Shown in pieces: positions 13,001 through 23,571 of a stretch of DNA of 64,000 bases; the stretch's first letter is position 1, and each line of letters starts with the position of its first letter. The notes under the pieces are model-generated. The model saw only the letters and a program-made list of their open reading frames with translations. It was not told the origin of the DNA and made no database searches. The stretch is from Tamarix chinensis (taxonomy: Eukaryota > Streptophyta > Magnoliopsida > Caryophyllales > Tamaricaceae). Made by a program: the position numbers and the translations under genes. The stretch covers positions 83,238,745 to 83,302,744 of the forward strand of contig CM060175.1 of the NCBI GenBank assembly GCA_030549775.1, read 5' to 3'.

Positions 13001-13733
13001 TGATGAAAGTTTGTATCACTTGGTGTGTCGTTCGTTACGCACCACAAGGCGCTATAGTGGGCTTATCGCTAATGGGTTTAGATTTCATACACTTGATCGA
13101 GAAGTAGATAAGAAATGCCAAAATAGCGGTGTTATGGTGCAAGGAGATGGTCATTCAAATGACTTATATTATGGTGTAATAAGAGATGTTTATGAGTTGC
13201 AATATCCCGGTGAAAATCATTTTGTTGTTTTAAAGTGTAATTGGTATGACATGCAACATGAAGGTAGAGGATATAAAGTAGATGAATATGGCATAACTAG
13301 CATACATAGAGGCTTTTCATTAAAAACAGATGAGCCTTTTGTATTAGAATCTCAAGTGGAGCAGGTCTTTTATGTTCAAGATCCAAGACATGATGATTGG
13401 AATGTTGTGATTAAGATAGAGCATCGAGACTTGTATAGCATGCCGGAAGGGGAAGAAGAGCGAGTACTAGATCAAAGTGATGATGAAGTTGTGCAAGAAG
13501 GAGAGATTCAGGGTTCTAATTATGTTTTGCAATCCATAAGAAATATGGAAAATGTTTCTTTAGCAACTAATCATTTCAAAGTAGAACGAGGAGAAAAAGT
13601 TTTCAAATGGGTAACAAGTAAAATGAAGAGCATAAGTCAACGAAGGGAAGGATGTCAGGGGAAGCGAAAGAAGAGAAAGAAGAAAAACTCAGATTTGGAT
13701 GATTTTATTGTTGCTAATGATGTTGAGGACTAA
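10054..13733 (+). CDS. CACTA transposase, TNPD-like (one frameshift)
   Basis: This is the catalytic transposase of the element. It acts in the nucleus on the CACTA termini. Exon 1 (10054-12286) begins with a transposase-associated zinc-finger region (first ~80 residues, with a CPCNKC motif). From about residue 200 it continues as Transposase_21 (HACPNDC, HPADS, LVPYNLPPWMCMK). After a frameshift it continues into DUF4218 (GLLPKQVYEPL, PVRYRWMYPIER). Three further exons follow with canonical junctions and matching phase: 12381-12689, 12795-12888 and 12972-13733. The last holds DUF4216 (DLYYGVIRDVYEL, LKCNWYD) and a lysine-rich tail. The frame breaks at the A6 run 11699-11704, where one A appears to be missing, and resumes cleanly in the next frame around 11703-11730. 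Either the gene is dead by one base or the consensus is wrong. Domain order and length are otherwise complete. Confidence 0.85.
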
Positions 13734-13949
13734 GATGTGACTATTTTGTAACTTTTTTCTAAGTATTTATTTGTGTGTAGACATTGAATATATAAAATAT
13801 TTTATTCTTTTTTTAGTTATTGTATGAAATTTTAATTACTTTTTTCATAGAGTCATGATTCTAGCATATTATAAATGTTTATTTATTTCAAATTTTATGT
13901 AGTGTTCTTTGTAATGTGAAATCTAATTACTTTGTTTTAGCTTGCATAT

Positions 13950-16900
13950 ATGTCAGGGCAAGATCGACCAAAGAATATGGGTAAGAACATTGTAAACGGA
14001 GGTGTTGGTGGTAGTAGAGGGCAAGATATTATTCTTTTACCTAGTTTGGATGTTATTATAATGTATTCTAATTAATTACCAATATTTTTTCTTTCTTCCA
14101 TGATAAAACTCAGCTGACATACAAACACCCGCCATCACGAGGAGTGTCTCTAAACTAGCACATCAACATAATTGCAAACACTTGCCACCACCAGGTAATT
14201 AAAATGCTACCCAATTTTGAGTTATACTTAAATTTGTAATATGGGATCCTATTATTTTCATAATCTGCTTCTTTCTCCATTTGTAGTAGAGTTTTAAACT
14301 TAGCTTCACCCTAGTTAGAAGAGTTTTATTCTTGGTGACAGTATACCATACATAGGTTTATGTTATGGTACCTGATCAGAATGTGGCTGCTAAAGTAGTG
14401 CCATTTGACAAAGTATATCAATGTGGCTGCTTCTTTCATATCTGCTGGGATTTAGGATGTCAGACAAACAGTTATTTAGCAATTTTGTTCTCAGCAAATA
14501 TATGTACTGGTTTGTGGAATAAGAAAGATATGAAAATTCTTATAAAAATATTTAGCAGCCCTTATTTTTTTTATTGTAGAGGCCCTATTTAAGATTAATA
14601 TTAATAAAGCTTGATACAAACTAATAATAATAATATAGAACAAGATTAAATGAGTATTACTTATATTTTTAAAAAAGGGTAAAACTGAAGAAATAACCTA
14701 ATAATAATTATGCCATTGATTATAGGCTGACTTTGTCAAATTTGAGTTTTATTCTTGGGGAATGGAATTGTTGATTATTGGCTATTTGGTTTTCCACACA
14801 ACAATATGAGAAGTTGGAAAGAATATCTTTGGTAATTTATTTTCTTCCTATGGAATTTTCCAAGAACCAGACAGGGCTCAAGTGTTCTTTCTGTTTTTTC
14901 TACAAACATATGTAGTGTTCTCTGTGGATGTTGCTCTTCATCATTAGCTACCTCTGGCTCATTCACTTCTACTGGTGTATCATCACTTACACTGTCAATT
15001 ATAGTTCTGATCTAGTAGTGCTAACACTGCTACTGTCCCAGTCCCACATTTCTGATTCTTTCACAATCACATCTCTGCTGAATTCAATCTTATTAGATTG
15101 TAGATTATACAGTTTATAGGCTCTAGTAGGGTGATATCCTACAAGAATCACCCAAAAAAGCGAGCACAATAAGTAAAGAAAAAACATTCACATCATTATC
15201 AAGTTAAAACTGAATTCATAGATTTAACATTTCAATTCATAATATCCCAAAATCAACAGAGGCATATCCACCTGCAGCATCTGCACTATATCTGCCTGTT
15301 CTGGGACTGGTAACAACTAATTTTGTATCACACCAAACTCCTGCTGCTGTGTCCAAAACTAAAACCAGCAAAAAAATAGTCGGTCAGAGAAATTGGCAAC
15401 TCTGAGTTGCTGATAAGAGTGTATGTATGTCAGAGGTTCCTTAAAAAAAACACAAAACTGGGACCTAAAAATGGCTTGCACCAGATTGCCAAAATCCAAA
15501 ATAAATGGACTCGCATGGATTGGGTTCCTCTTTTGAAAAAGATGCCCCAATTTTTTATTTTTTATTTTGTCTGCTAGAGTATTTAAATAATGAACTGTTA
15601 ATAGAAGTAATTATTGATGAATAGTAAATGTATTTAAATAGTTATAATATATAAATTAGGAGGGGTATATAATAAAAATAAGAACCATTGATGTAAAGGT
15701 CCCAAATACCTTTTTGTAATAAAAAGGAGGATGGAACCCAAATTAGGAACTCATAGATGTACACTTTCTAACAAGCCTCTCCCAATAATAATAACAATAA
15801 TATATTCAGCCAAGTCAAGGACTAAAAAGACAAATAGACAATACAAAGGCCTCTTTGGTGGATGAAGCAATACACATCATAACAGCAGTAGAACCAGCAC
15901 CTGTATGACTCGTTAATGATCATCAATTTTATTAATGTTGTATCAATATTCCTCTCAGGTAAAAGATAAGCATTGAGACTTTCAGATTATTTCACTACAT
16001 CAAAAACAAATAATCAATCCCTAATGTTGATTATTTTTTTTCTTTTCTGCAAAATATAAATATGAAGAAAGTTCACAGCAAAATATAAACTCTATTTCAC
16101 TACATCAAAAGAAAAAGCTGCAATAGATAACCATACAAGTTCTGGCAAGTGTAGAACAAAAAAAACTCACCTTTAAGTCCATTTATCTGAAACTATAACT
16201 GGTCTGAAAGAGAGGGAATGAGGGCAGATTGGTGTGACAGAATATAAACTCTATTTCACTACATCAAAAGGAATATTTGGATGCACCTAGATTCAGTTAT
16301 ATCAAACACCCTGGTTGAGTTTGGTTTTATGATGCAACATAATTCCTTACTTTATTAAAAAATGTTCTATACCACATAAGTAGTAGTTCTGCTCATGTCA
16401 ATGCATAATCTGCTTCTTTCTCCATTTTTAGCAGAGTTTTAACCTTAGCTTCACCCTACTTAGCAGAGTTTTATTCTCTGTGACAGTATACCCTACTTAG
16501 CTTCAGCCCTTCTGTTTTTTTTATTGCAGAGGCCCTGTTTAAGATTAATAAAGCTTGATACTGGTATAGAACATTGAGACTTTCAGGTTAATGGTCATCA
16601 GTGTTATTAATGTTGTATCAATATTCCTCTCAGGTAAAAGATAAGCATTGGACTTTCAGATTATTTCACTACATCAAAAACAAATAATCAATCCCTAATG
16701 TTGATTATTTTTTTCTTTTCTACAAAATATAAATATGAAGAAAGTTCACAGAAAAATATAAACTCTATTTCACTACATCAAAAGAAAAAGCTGCAATAGA
16801 TAACCATACAAGTTCTGGCAAGTGTAGAACAAAAAAAACTCACCTTTAAGTCCATTTATCTGAAACTATAACTGGTCTGAAAGAGAGGGAATGAGGGCAG

Positions 16901-18512
16901 ATTGGTGTGACAGAATATAAACTCTATTTCACTACATCAAAAGGAATATTTGGATGCACCTAGATTCAGTTATATCAAACACTCTGGTTGAGTTTGGTTT
17001 TATGATGCAACATAATTCCTTACTTTATTAAAAAATGTTCTATACCACAGAAGTAGTAGTTCTGCTCATGTCAATGCATAATCTGCTTCTTTCTCCATTT
17101 TTAGCAGAGTTTTAACCTTAGCTTCACCCTACTTAGCAGAGTTTTATTCTCTGTGACAGTATACCCTACTTAGCTTCAGCCCTTCTGTTTTTTTTTATTG
17201 CAGAGGCCCTGTTTAAGATTAATAAAGCTTGATACTGGTATAGAACATTGAGACTTTCAGGTTAATGGTCATCAGTGTTATTAATGTTGTATCAATATTC
17301 CTCTCAGGTAAAAGATAAGCATTGGACTTTCAGATTATTTCACTACATCAAAAACAAATAATCAATCCCTAATGTTGATTATTTTTTCTTTTCTACAAAA
17401 TATAAATATGAAGAAAGTTCACAGCAAAATATAAACTCTATTTCACTACATCAAAAGAAAAAGTTGCAATAGATAACCATACAAGTTCTGGCAAGTGTAG
17501 AACAAAAAAAACTCACCTTTAAGTCCATTTATCTGAAACTATAACTGGTCTGAAAGAGAGGGAATGAGGGCAGATTGGTGTGACAGAATATAAACTCTAT
17601 TTCACTACATCAAAAGGAATATTTGGATGCACCTAGATTCAGTTATATCAAACACCCTGGTTGAGTTTGGTTTTATGATGCAACATAATTCCTTACTTTA
17701 TTAAAAAATGTTCTATACCACATAAGTAGTAGTTCTGCTCATGTCAATGCATAATCTGCTTCTTTCTCCATTTTTAGCAGAGTTTTAACCTTAGCTTCAC
17801 CCTACTTAGCAGAGTTTTATTCTCTGTGACAGAATACCTGGTTGTTCTTATTCCACAGCGCTGAAAATCAATACAACTCCTCATTCTCTTTATTGTCCCA
17901 TTTAAATTCCTAAGCATTTTCTATTCTATGGGGAAGATCAGGGTTATTAATCGCAGGTTCCATTAGATAGTCAGAGCACTGAAAAAGGAAAATAAAACAA
18001 ATTGAATCATCTAAAATTGGTTTGGCGAAAAAAATGAAAACAATCAGCCAACACATTTGTAACTCATTTGCAAGCATTTGTATTTGTTATTCATTGCATA
18101 ATACACCATCTCAGGGACAAAATTTATATTAAGTTATTTACAGTAAGAAGAAATAAAAATGAAAATATACCAAACATCTAATATCACAAAACAATCACCT
18201 CATCCTAAATGAATTGATTTCATGTTGACAATACAGTATTTTGAATTTTTCATTGATAAGCTACTATCATTATTCTCCACCAACTTGCTTTCTTACAAAG
18301 TCATGATGAGATGATCATTTATATTTTTATTGAGATGATCATTGAGAATACATATACTTAATCTGCATTTAGCATGTGTTTAATTTGTATTTATCAGATA
18401 ACATTAACTACCCATTCAAATTCCAATAACAAGATGGCAACACACATCCACTGCCTTGTAGAGGGGGCACTTTGCCTATTTACTCAAGAAATATCTTGTT
18501 CCTAAAAAAGCT

Positions 18513-18565
<53 letters not shown>

Positions 18566-21500
18566 TTGTGTGTGTGTACACATATGTATATAATATATAG
18601 ATGTCACAAATCAAACCCAAGAAGGCCAGAATATACCTCATCGACCAGTGACATTGGTTTTGATGCAGTGTCTATCTTTAACTGATTTTTATGCTGAAAT
18701 AAAAATTCCACTGCAGTCCCATAAACAAAACATAATGATAGAAGACTCAGCTTCTCCAAGAAGGGAAGTAATAAGAGCAAACCAATTTGAATAGGACAGG
18801 AACACAAATACCAACCAAGTACACCATCAGAAAGTAGCAAAGAAAATTAGAATGCAAGGAAATATGATGGATCATCACTAACCTTTTGCTTCTTTAACCT
18901 GGCTAAGAATATAATCCCTTTCTTGTAGATCCATAAGTAGTTGTTGGGCTTTTGCCAGTGCTGTAATCAACGGGATCGGTGGTAAGATTGAAGTGAAATT
19001 TTCAACCTAGTTATTATGTCCATGAGTATTCAAAAATGCCAAATAAGTAGTCAGGAGATATGCATGTCAAGGAACGCCAGGAATTTATAAATAAAAAAAA
19101 AGTCAAGGAATGGCTTTTAGACTAGCAAGTCCATTTGTAAAATTTATGGGCTGTTATTGGTTCATTTGCCTTGTTTTACCTATGATTATCTTTGTTTTTA
19201 CAGACCCAAAATTTTCCCCAAATAAAAAACTCTCCAGTAACCTGAAAAAAAAGAAAATTTTCAATCAATAAGAAGCATAGCAGGGAATCAGGAGTCCACA
19301 TTTCATTTGACATCAAGCAGCACAACACATCCTTTAATTCTCTCCTTCATCAACAGTGGTCTAGGGAAAAGACAAAAATGATGATTTATCTATGCACATG
19401 GATCCCAAAAACGATAAGTAGCATTACAAATTCTCTATTTCCCTGTATTTGTGTAGGGTATAATCCCAAGCTCTATTATGATTCAAAACAATCATTGTTT
19501 TGTGCTTAGTCTTGAGTAGTAGATATTTATATTTTGCCGTGTAGAGGATTACTCATTGATTTGCTCATATGTCACACACAAATTTGAAAGATTGCTCATA
19601 AATTATGTAAAATGGATGCTCTTGTATCAATATTCCTCTCAGGTAAAAGATAAGCATTGAGAATTTGAGATTATTTCACTACATCAAAAACAAATAATCA
19701 ATCCTGCTTATTACATGGTTCACTTCTGCCCATTTGATTATTGTTTAACTCTACCAGATTAATGATTTTAAATGTACCTTTTTTTTATCAATGACTTTGT
19801 TCATAATGAAGGTAAGTGCATAGGAGCTGGAAAAAATGGCAGCGCGAGAAGTAAGCAGAAGTTAAACTTTGTTTCCAATGGATCCCAACAGAGTAGACCT
19901 CAACGCAATGAAGTGGAAGAAGTTAATTGTCTTGAAGGTGAACTTAATATGGATGTTGTGGATGCTGTTGGTTCTAATAATCATAGTCCTGGTCAAGAAG
20001 AAAATCAAAATATTGATTTAACTATTATGCCTTCGAATGAGCCATGTAAATTCTCAATACATACTTAAAATCACAAATGTATGTGTTTATCTGAGAATAT
20101 TTGAAATTTAAACATCAATCTTGTCATGGCCTATCAATTTGCTTGTAACTCTATTTTCTTGGTTCTATGATATGTTTATATGACTAATAAGGTGGAAGCA
20201 AAAGGAATGCAACACGGAAGTTTGTTGATAGAGTTGAGATGACGTTGACTGTGCATGAGGTTGCTGATCCAATTCCAAGAGAAACAAATGAATCTAACAA
20301 TACTCTACCTCGAATTAGAACTCAATATATGCATGAAAATATATCTACAAGAAATGTGACCCCAGAAAATGATGGCAATAGTAGTCAAGGTATAGTAATT
20401 TTTATTAATCATGTTTGTATATATATTTTTTATTCTTTTAAACTCCTATGATGTATAGATTTGCTAAGCCTTGATTTTATTATCTTATTTTTATTTTTGT
20501 AATAGCATCAACTTCTAATGCTAAAAGGAAAAGGGGGCAGAGAGGCAAATATAAATCTTACGTGATCGAGAAGAAGACATTAGGTGGTACTGCAAAGCTT
20601 GTCGTTGATATACCTGACTATGTTCTCCAAGCCGTTGGAGAAAATGCCAGAAATTTAGTAAATTTTTGTGGCCATATTGTGCGGACCAAAGTCCTCATGG
20701 ATGCATCACCTTGGATTCAGGTAGCAGCTAAACACGGTGATGCAATGTGGTTGCTTGTCAAGGTATATATATATATGCATTATTTTCCTTTTATAAATCC
20801 TAATCTATGATCCTTAACCAACTAATTATTTTGTTGTGACATTTTAGAACAAGTTTAGCATAATGGATAATAATCAACTACCCAGATTAAAAGCGTTTGT
20901 GTTGTTTGCAATGCAACGCTTATATCGGTATTGGAAAGCTCGCTTGCATTCTTACTACAAAGAATGTGGAGATACACATGAGGAACGTTTGGAAAATCCA
21001 CCTACTGATTTTGATCCAGAAAATTGGATAAAATGTTGTGAAACTTTTAATTCTAATAAATTTAAGGTAATTCTTTCCTTTATTGATAAGTTTTCTGCCT
21101 TACATGTTTGTGTATTAGGTATGAATTATTTATCTTCATTTCTTTTATTATTAAATTGTAGAAAATGAGTGAACAAAACAGCAAGAATCGAAAGTCAGAT
21201 AAATGGTGCCAACACACCACAGGAAACTTATCTTTTCCAGAAGTGGAAACTATCATGGTAAGAATATCAAATAGTTATATTCGGTATATTTATTCATCTT
21301 CATGGATAAAATGACTAAGTAATGTGTCCTCACAGACAAAGAAGAATAGTGATGTCAAGCCAAGTGCTGATGTGATTTGGCTTGCTGAACACACACAAAC
21401 AAATGATCAAGGAGTATTAGAGTGGGTTAATGATGGACGCTCTAAGAAAATTCATGTAAATTATTCTTATATTTGTATTAGTATATATATTAGTATATGT

Positions 21501-22121
21501 TAGTTCGTACAAAGAATTGATTATAACAACTATGAATCTATACATATGTAAAATGTTGTTGTGTTTATTATAGGGAGACCTTCACCATCTTGTGACTAAC
21601 AAGGATAAAGAAGGAGCCCCTCAAACACACGAAGAGATGTTACTTCATGTTTTGCGCCCAAAGTCTGGATACACAAGGGGGAAAGGTAGTGGCTATGGCG
21701 GCTCGCTCAAATCAAGGATTCAAGAAGAACAACAACAGAAAATCATACAACAACAAAGTAAGATAGATGAGCAACAAAATAAGATATGTAGTCTACAAAG
21801 TCAAATAGACGAGCTTAAAGAGAAACAAGATCAATCTATGGCCGCTTTTGAGAAGAGGATGTTAGAAATGAGTCAAATGATGGCTACCAATATTATCAGG
21901 TAAATTATAATTTCTAGAGTAATCCAACTTTGTATTTATTTCATGATATGCGCTACTTTGCATTATAGTATTACTTATATCAATGCAACACATATACAAA
22001 CATACTTTTGAAAAATCCTTTCACTTATCCACATATAGTTGGCATATGTAATCGCCAAAATCAATCGGAAAAAATGATTATCAAACATGACTATCTATCT
22101 ATATTTTTTTCTCTTATAGTG

Positions 22122-22152
<31 letters not shown>

Positions 22153-22440
22153 TATACATACGTATATATATTTGTATCTACATGTGTATATATATACGTA
22201 TACATATATAGACGTGCATAGATATACGTATACATATATAGACGGACCCATATATACGTCTACATATATAGACATACACATATTTACGTCTACATATATA
22301 GACGTACACATATTTACGTCTATATATATGTATGTATGTACGCACGAGACATGTATTAATCTTGTTATTTATTCAGGTCCAGGAATACACTTGAGGATGA
22401 TGGTGATGCTTTTCATGGTGGTATTGACGATGATTATTGA
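13950..22440 (+). CDS. CACTA TNPA-like protein, Plant transposase (Ptta/En/Spm) family
   Basis: I assemble ten exons: 13950-13980, 14114-14194, 19824-20045, 20192-20389, 20506-20762, 20848-21066, 21162-21257, 21336-21455, 21574-21899 and 22377-22440. All have GT-AG borders and agreeing phases, giving 1614 bases (537 residues plus stop). The core, from exon 5 (KKTLGGTAKLVVDIPDYVLQ) through exon 7 (NSKNRKSDKWCQHTTG), matches the Transposase_24 family: a conserved region ending in an N-R-x-K motif. Exon 9 encodes a glutamine-rich coiled coil (QEEQQQKIIQQQSKIDEQQ). In En/Spm the partner protein binds subterminal motifs and assists TNPD. The start is the ATG at 13950, just after a plausible acceptor. 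Intron 2 (14195-19823) is unusually long at 5.6 kb and holds repeats and captured sequence. The first two exons are short and less certain than the rest. Confidence 0.8.
14775..15187 (-). pseudogene. Ty1/copia polyprotein fragment inside CACTA intron 2
   Basis: On the minus strand, 14999-15187 encodes VGYHPTRAYKLYNLQSNKIE followed by FSRDVIVKE and WDW. This is the conserved stretch between integrase and reverse transcriptase in Ty1/copia polyproteins. The reading breaks at a TAA after SEL and continues in another frame at 14775-14966 with an acidic linker (NEPEVANDEEQHPQRT). Neither the integrase core upstream nor the reverse transcriptase downstream is present, so it is an isolated captured fragment lying antisense to the host element's gene. 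Confidence 0.65.
15912..17838. repeat. 674-bp tandem repeat, about 2.85 copies, in CACTA intron 2
   Basis: Copies begin at 15912, 16587 and 17261. The third stops near 17838, where the sequence diverges after CTCTGTGACAG. Copies 2 and 3 are almost identical, so the expansion is recent; copy 1 starts slightly diverged. Older single relics of the same unit lie at 14259-14349, about 14565-14615, and 19622-19705, close to the two ends of the intron. Each unit contains TTTCACTACATCAAAA three times. No coding frame is evident. Confidence 0.95.
18514..18565. repeat. (ATT)n microsatellite
   Basis: About 17 ATT units in the large intron of the TNPA-like gene, followed by a short GT run. Confidence 0.95.
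18637..18960 (-). pseudogene. possible captured host-gene exons, antisense in CACTA intron 2
   Basis: Two exon-like blocks on the minus strand have canonical borders: 18883-18960 (acceptor ATTACAG, donor AAAAG|GTTAG) and 18637-18710 (acceptor GACTGCAG, donor GATGAG|GTATAT). Read in one frame they join with agreeing phase and no stop across 50 codons. The first encodes an amphipathic helix (LAKAQQLLMDLQERDY); the second continues VEFLFQHKNQLKIDTASKP. I do not recognise the protein. The pattern fits a piece of a host gene captured with its intron, but two short blocks could arise by chance. Confidence 0.35.
22201..22320. repeat. 30-bp minisatellite, four copies, in the last intron of the TNPA-like gene
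   Basis: Units start at 22201, 22231, 22261 and 22291, each beginning TACATATATAGAC and ending TACGTA or TACGTC. Because 30 is a multiple of three, long repetitive open frames appear on both strands; these are not genes. A CA/TA dinucleotide run precedes it (about 22122-22155). Confidence 0.95.
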
Positions 22441-22794
22441 TTTATTTGTGGATAGATGACTTTTGTTATTAGTTGATGCGTAGATCTGATCAAGATTGCG
22501 TTCTTAGATTCTGACGTATTTTTTGTTGTCCTTTTTACCAAAAAACACTTTACAAGAGTGTTTTGCCGAAAACTCTTGGTGTTATTATGGTGATGTCATA
22601 TTGGATGTTTAGTTTCTGTTTTTGATAATTGTATCAAATAATTATACAATTAATGTATGATGCATTTCATATTAATGATGAAATGAATTTACTATATATT
22701 GACAATTATATTTGATTAATATATGTATGTGAATGTGACATGTTAGAAAGTGATAATTTATTTAATATATAGCATTGCAGGAATTTATTTATTT

Positions 22795-23571
22795 GGAAAC
22801 AAAGAAATTGTTGCCAAAAATAATAGTGGATGAAATTATTTCATTAGCAACAGAAATGTTGTTACAAAAATTAAAGTACATTATTGGCAACAGAAATGTT
22901 GTTGCAAAAAATATCTTACATTATTGGAAAAAAATAACCGCACAAATATAGCATATTATTCGCAACAGAAATGTTATTGCAAAAAATATATCATATATTA
23001 TTGGCAACAAAACAACCGTTGCAAAAAATATCTTATATTATTGGCAACAAAACAACCGTTGCAAAAGATATCTTACATTATTGGCAAAAAAACAACCACA
23101 AAAATATAGCACATTATTTGCAACAGAAACGTTGTTACAAAAAATATCTTAGATTATTGGCAACAAAATAACTGTTGCAAAAAATAGCATATTATTCGCA
23201 ACAGGAACGTTGTTGCTAAAAATATCGTACATTATTGGCAACGATCAATCTGTTGAAAAATATAACATATTATTCGCAACAACAATCTCGTTGCAAAAAA
23301 TATATCTTATTCGCAACAAGGAAATCGTTGCGAAATATAATTATGCTCCAACATTTGTCAATCATTTAAGACAACAAAATACTATTTTTAGCCACAAGTT
23401 TATCGTTGCGAAAATAACTTTTTTTGGCAACGGAAAAAAGTCGTTGCAAAAACTTTTAGTTACGCTATCATATGCAACGACAATTTGTCGTTACCAAAAA
23501 TATTATGTCGTTGGCAAATATATATTTGGCAACGACATATTCCGTTTCCAAAAATAGATTTTCTTGTAGTG
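22795..23571 (-). repeat. right subterminal repeat region of the CACTA element
   Basis: Many copies of TTGGCAACA, CAACAGAAA, CGTTGCAAAA and GCAACGA run up to the right terminus. They mirror the array at the left end and are spaced roughly 30-40 bases apart. This is the expected binding region for the element's TNPA-like protein. Lysine-, isoleucine- and glutamine-rich open frames here are repeat products. Confidence 0.85.

Larger units (their letters stand above)
7220..23571 (+). mobile_element. complete CACTA (En/Spm) DNA transposon, 16.35 kb
   Basis: The left end reads CACTACAAGAAAAGCTATTT (from 7220). The right end, reversed, reads CACTACAAGAAAATCTATTT (ending 23571), so the terminal inverted repeats differ at one position in these 20 bases. 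Both sides are flanked by AAA (7217-7219 and 23572-23574), the 3-base duplication made by CACTA elements. Inside are subterminal GCAACG-type motif arrays at both ends, a frameshifted TNPD-like transposase gene (10054-13733) and an intact-looking TNPA-like gene (13950-22440), both on the plus strand. Intron 2 of the second gene contains tandem repeats and captured fragments, which account for much of the length. The element sits inside an older repeat. Intact ends and duplication argue for a fairly recent insertion. Confidence 0.95.

Noticed and set aside
22008..22459. Long Tyr/Ile/Thr-rich frames on both strands
   Set aside because: Produced by the 30-bp minisatellite and TA/CA runs; only 22377-22440 is used, as the last exon of the TNPA-like gene in another frame.
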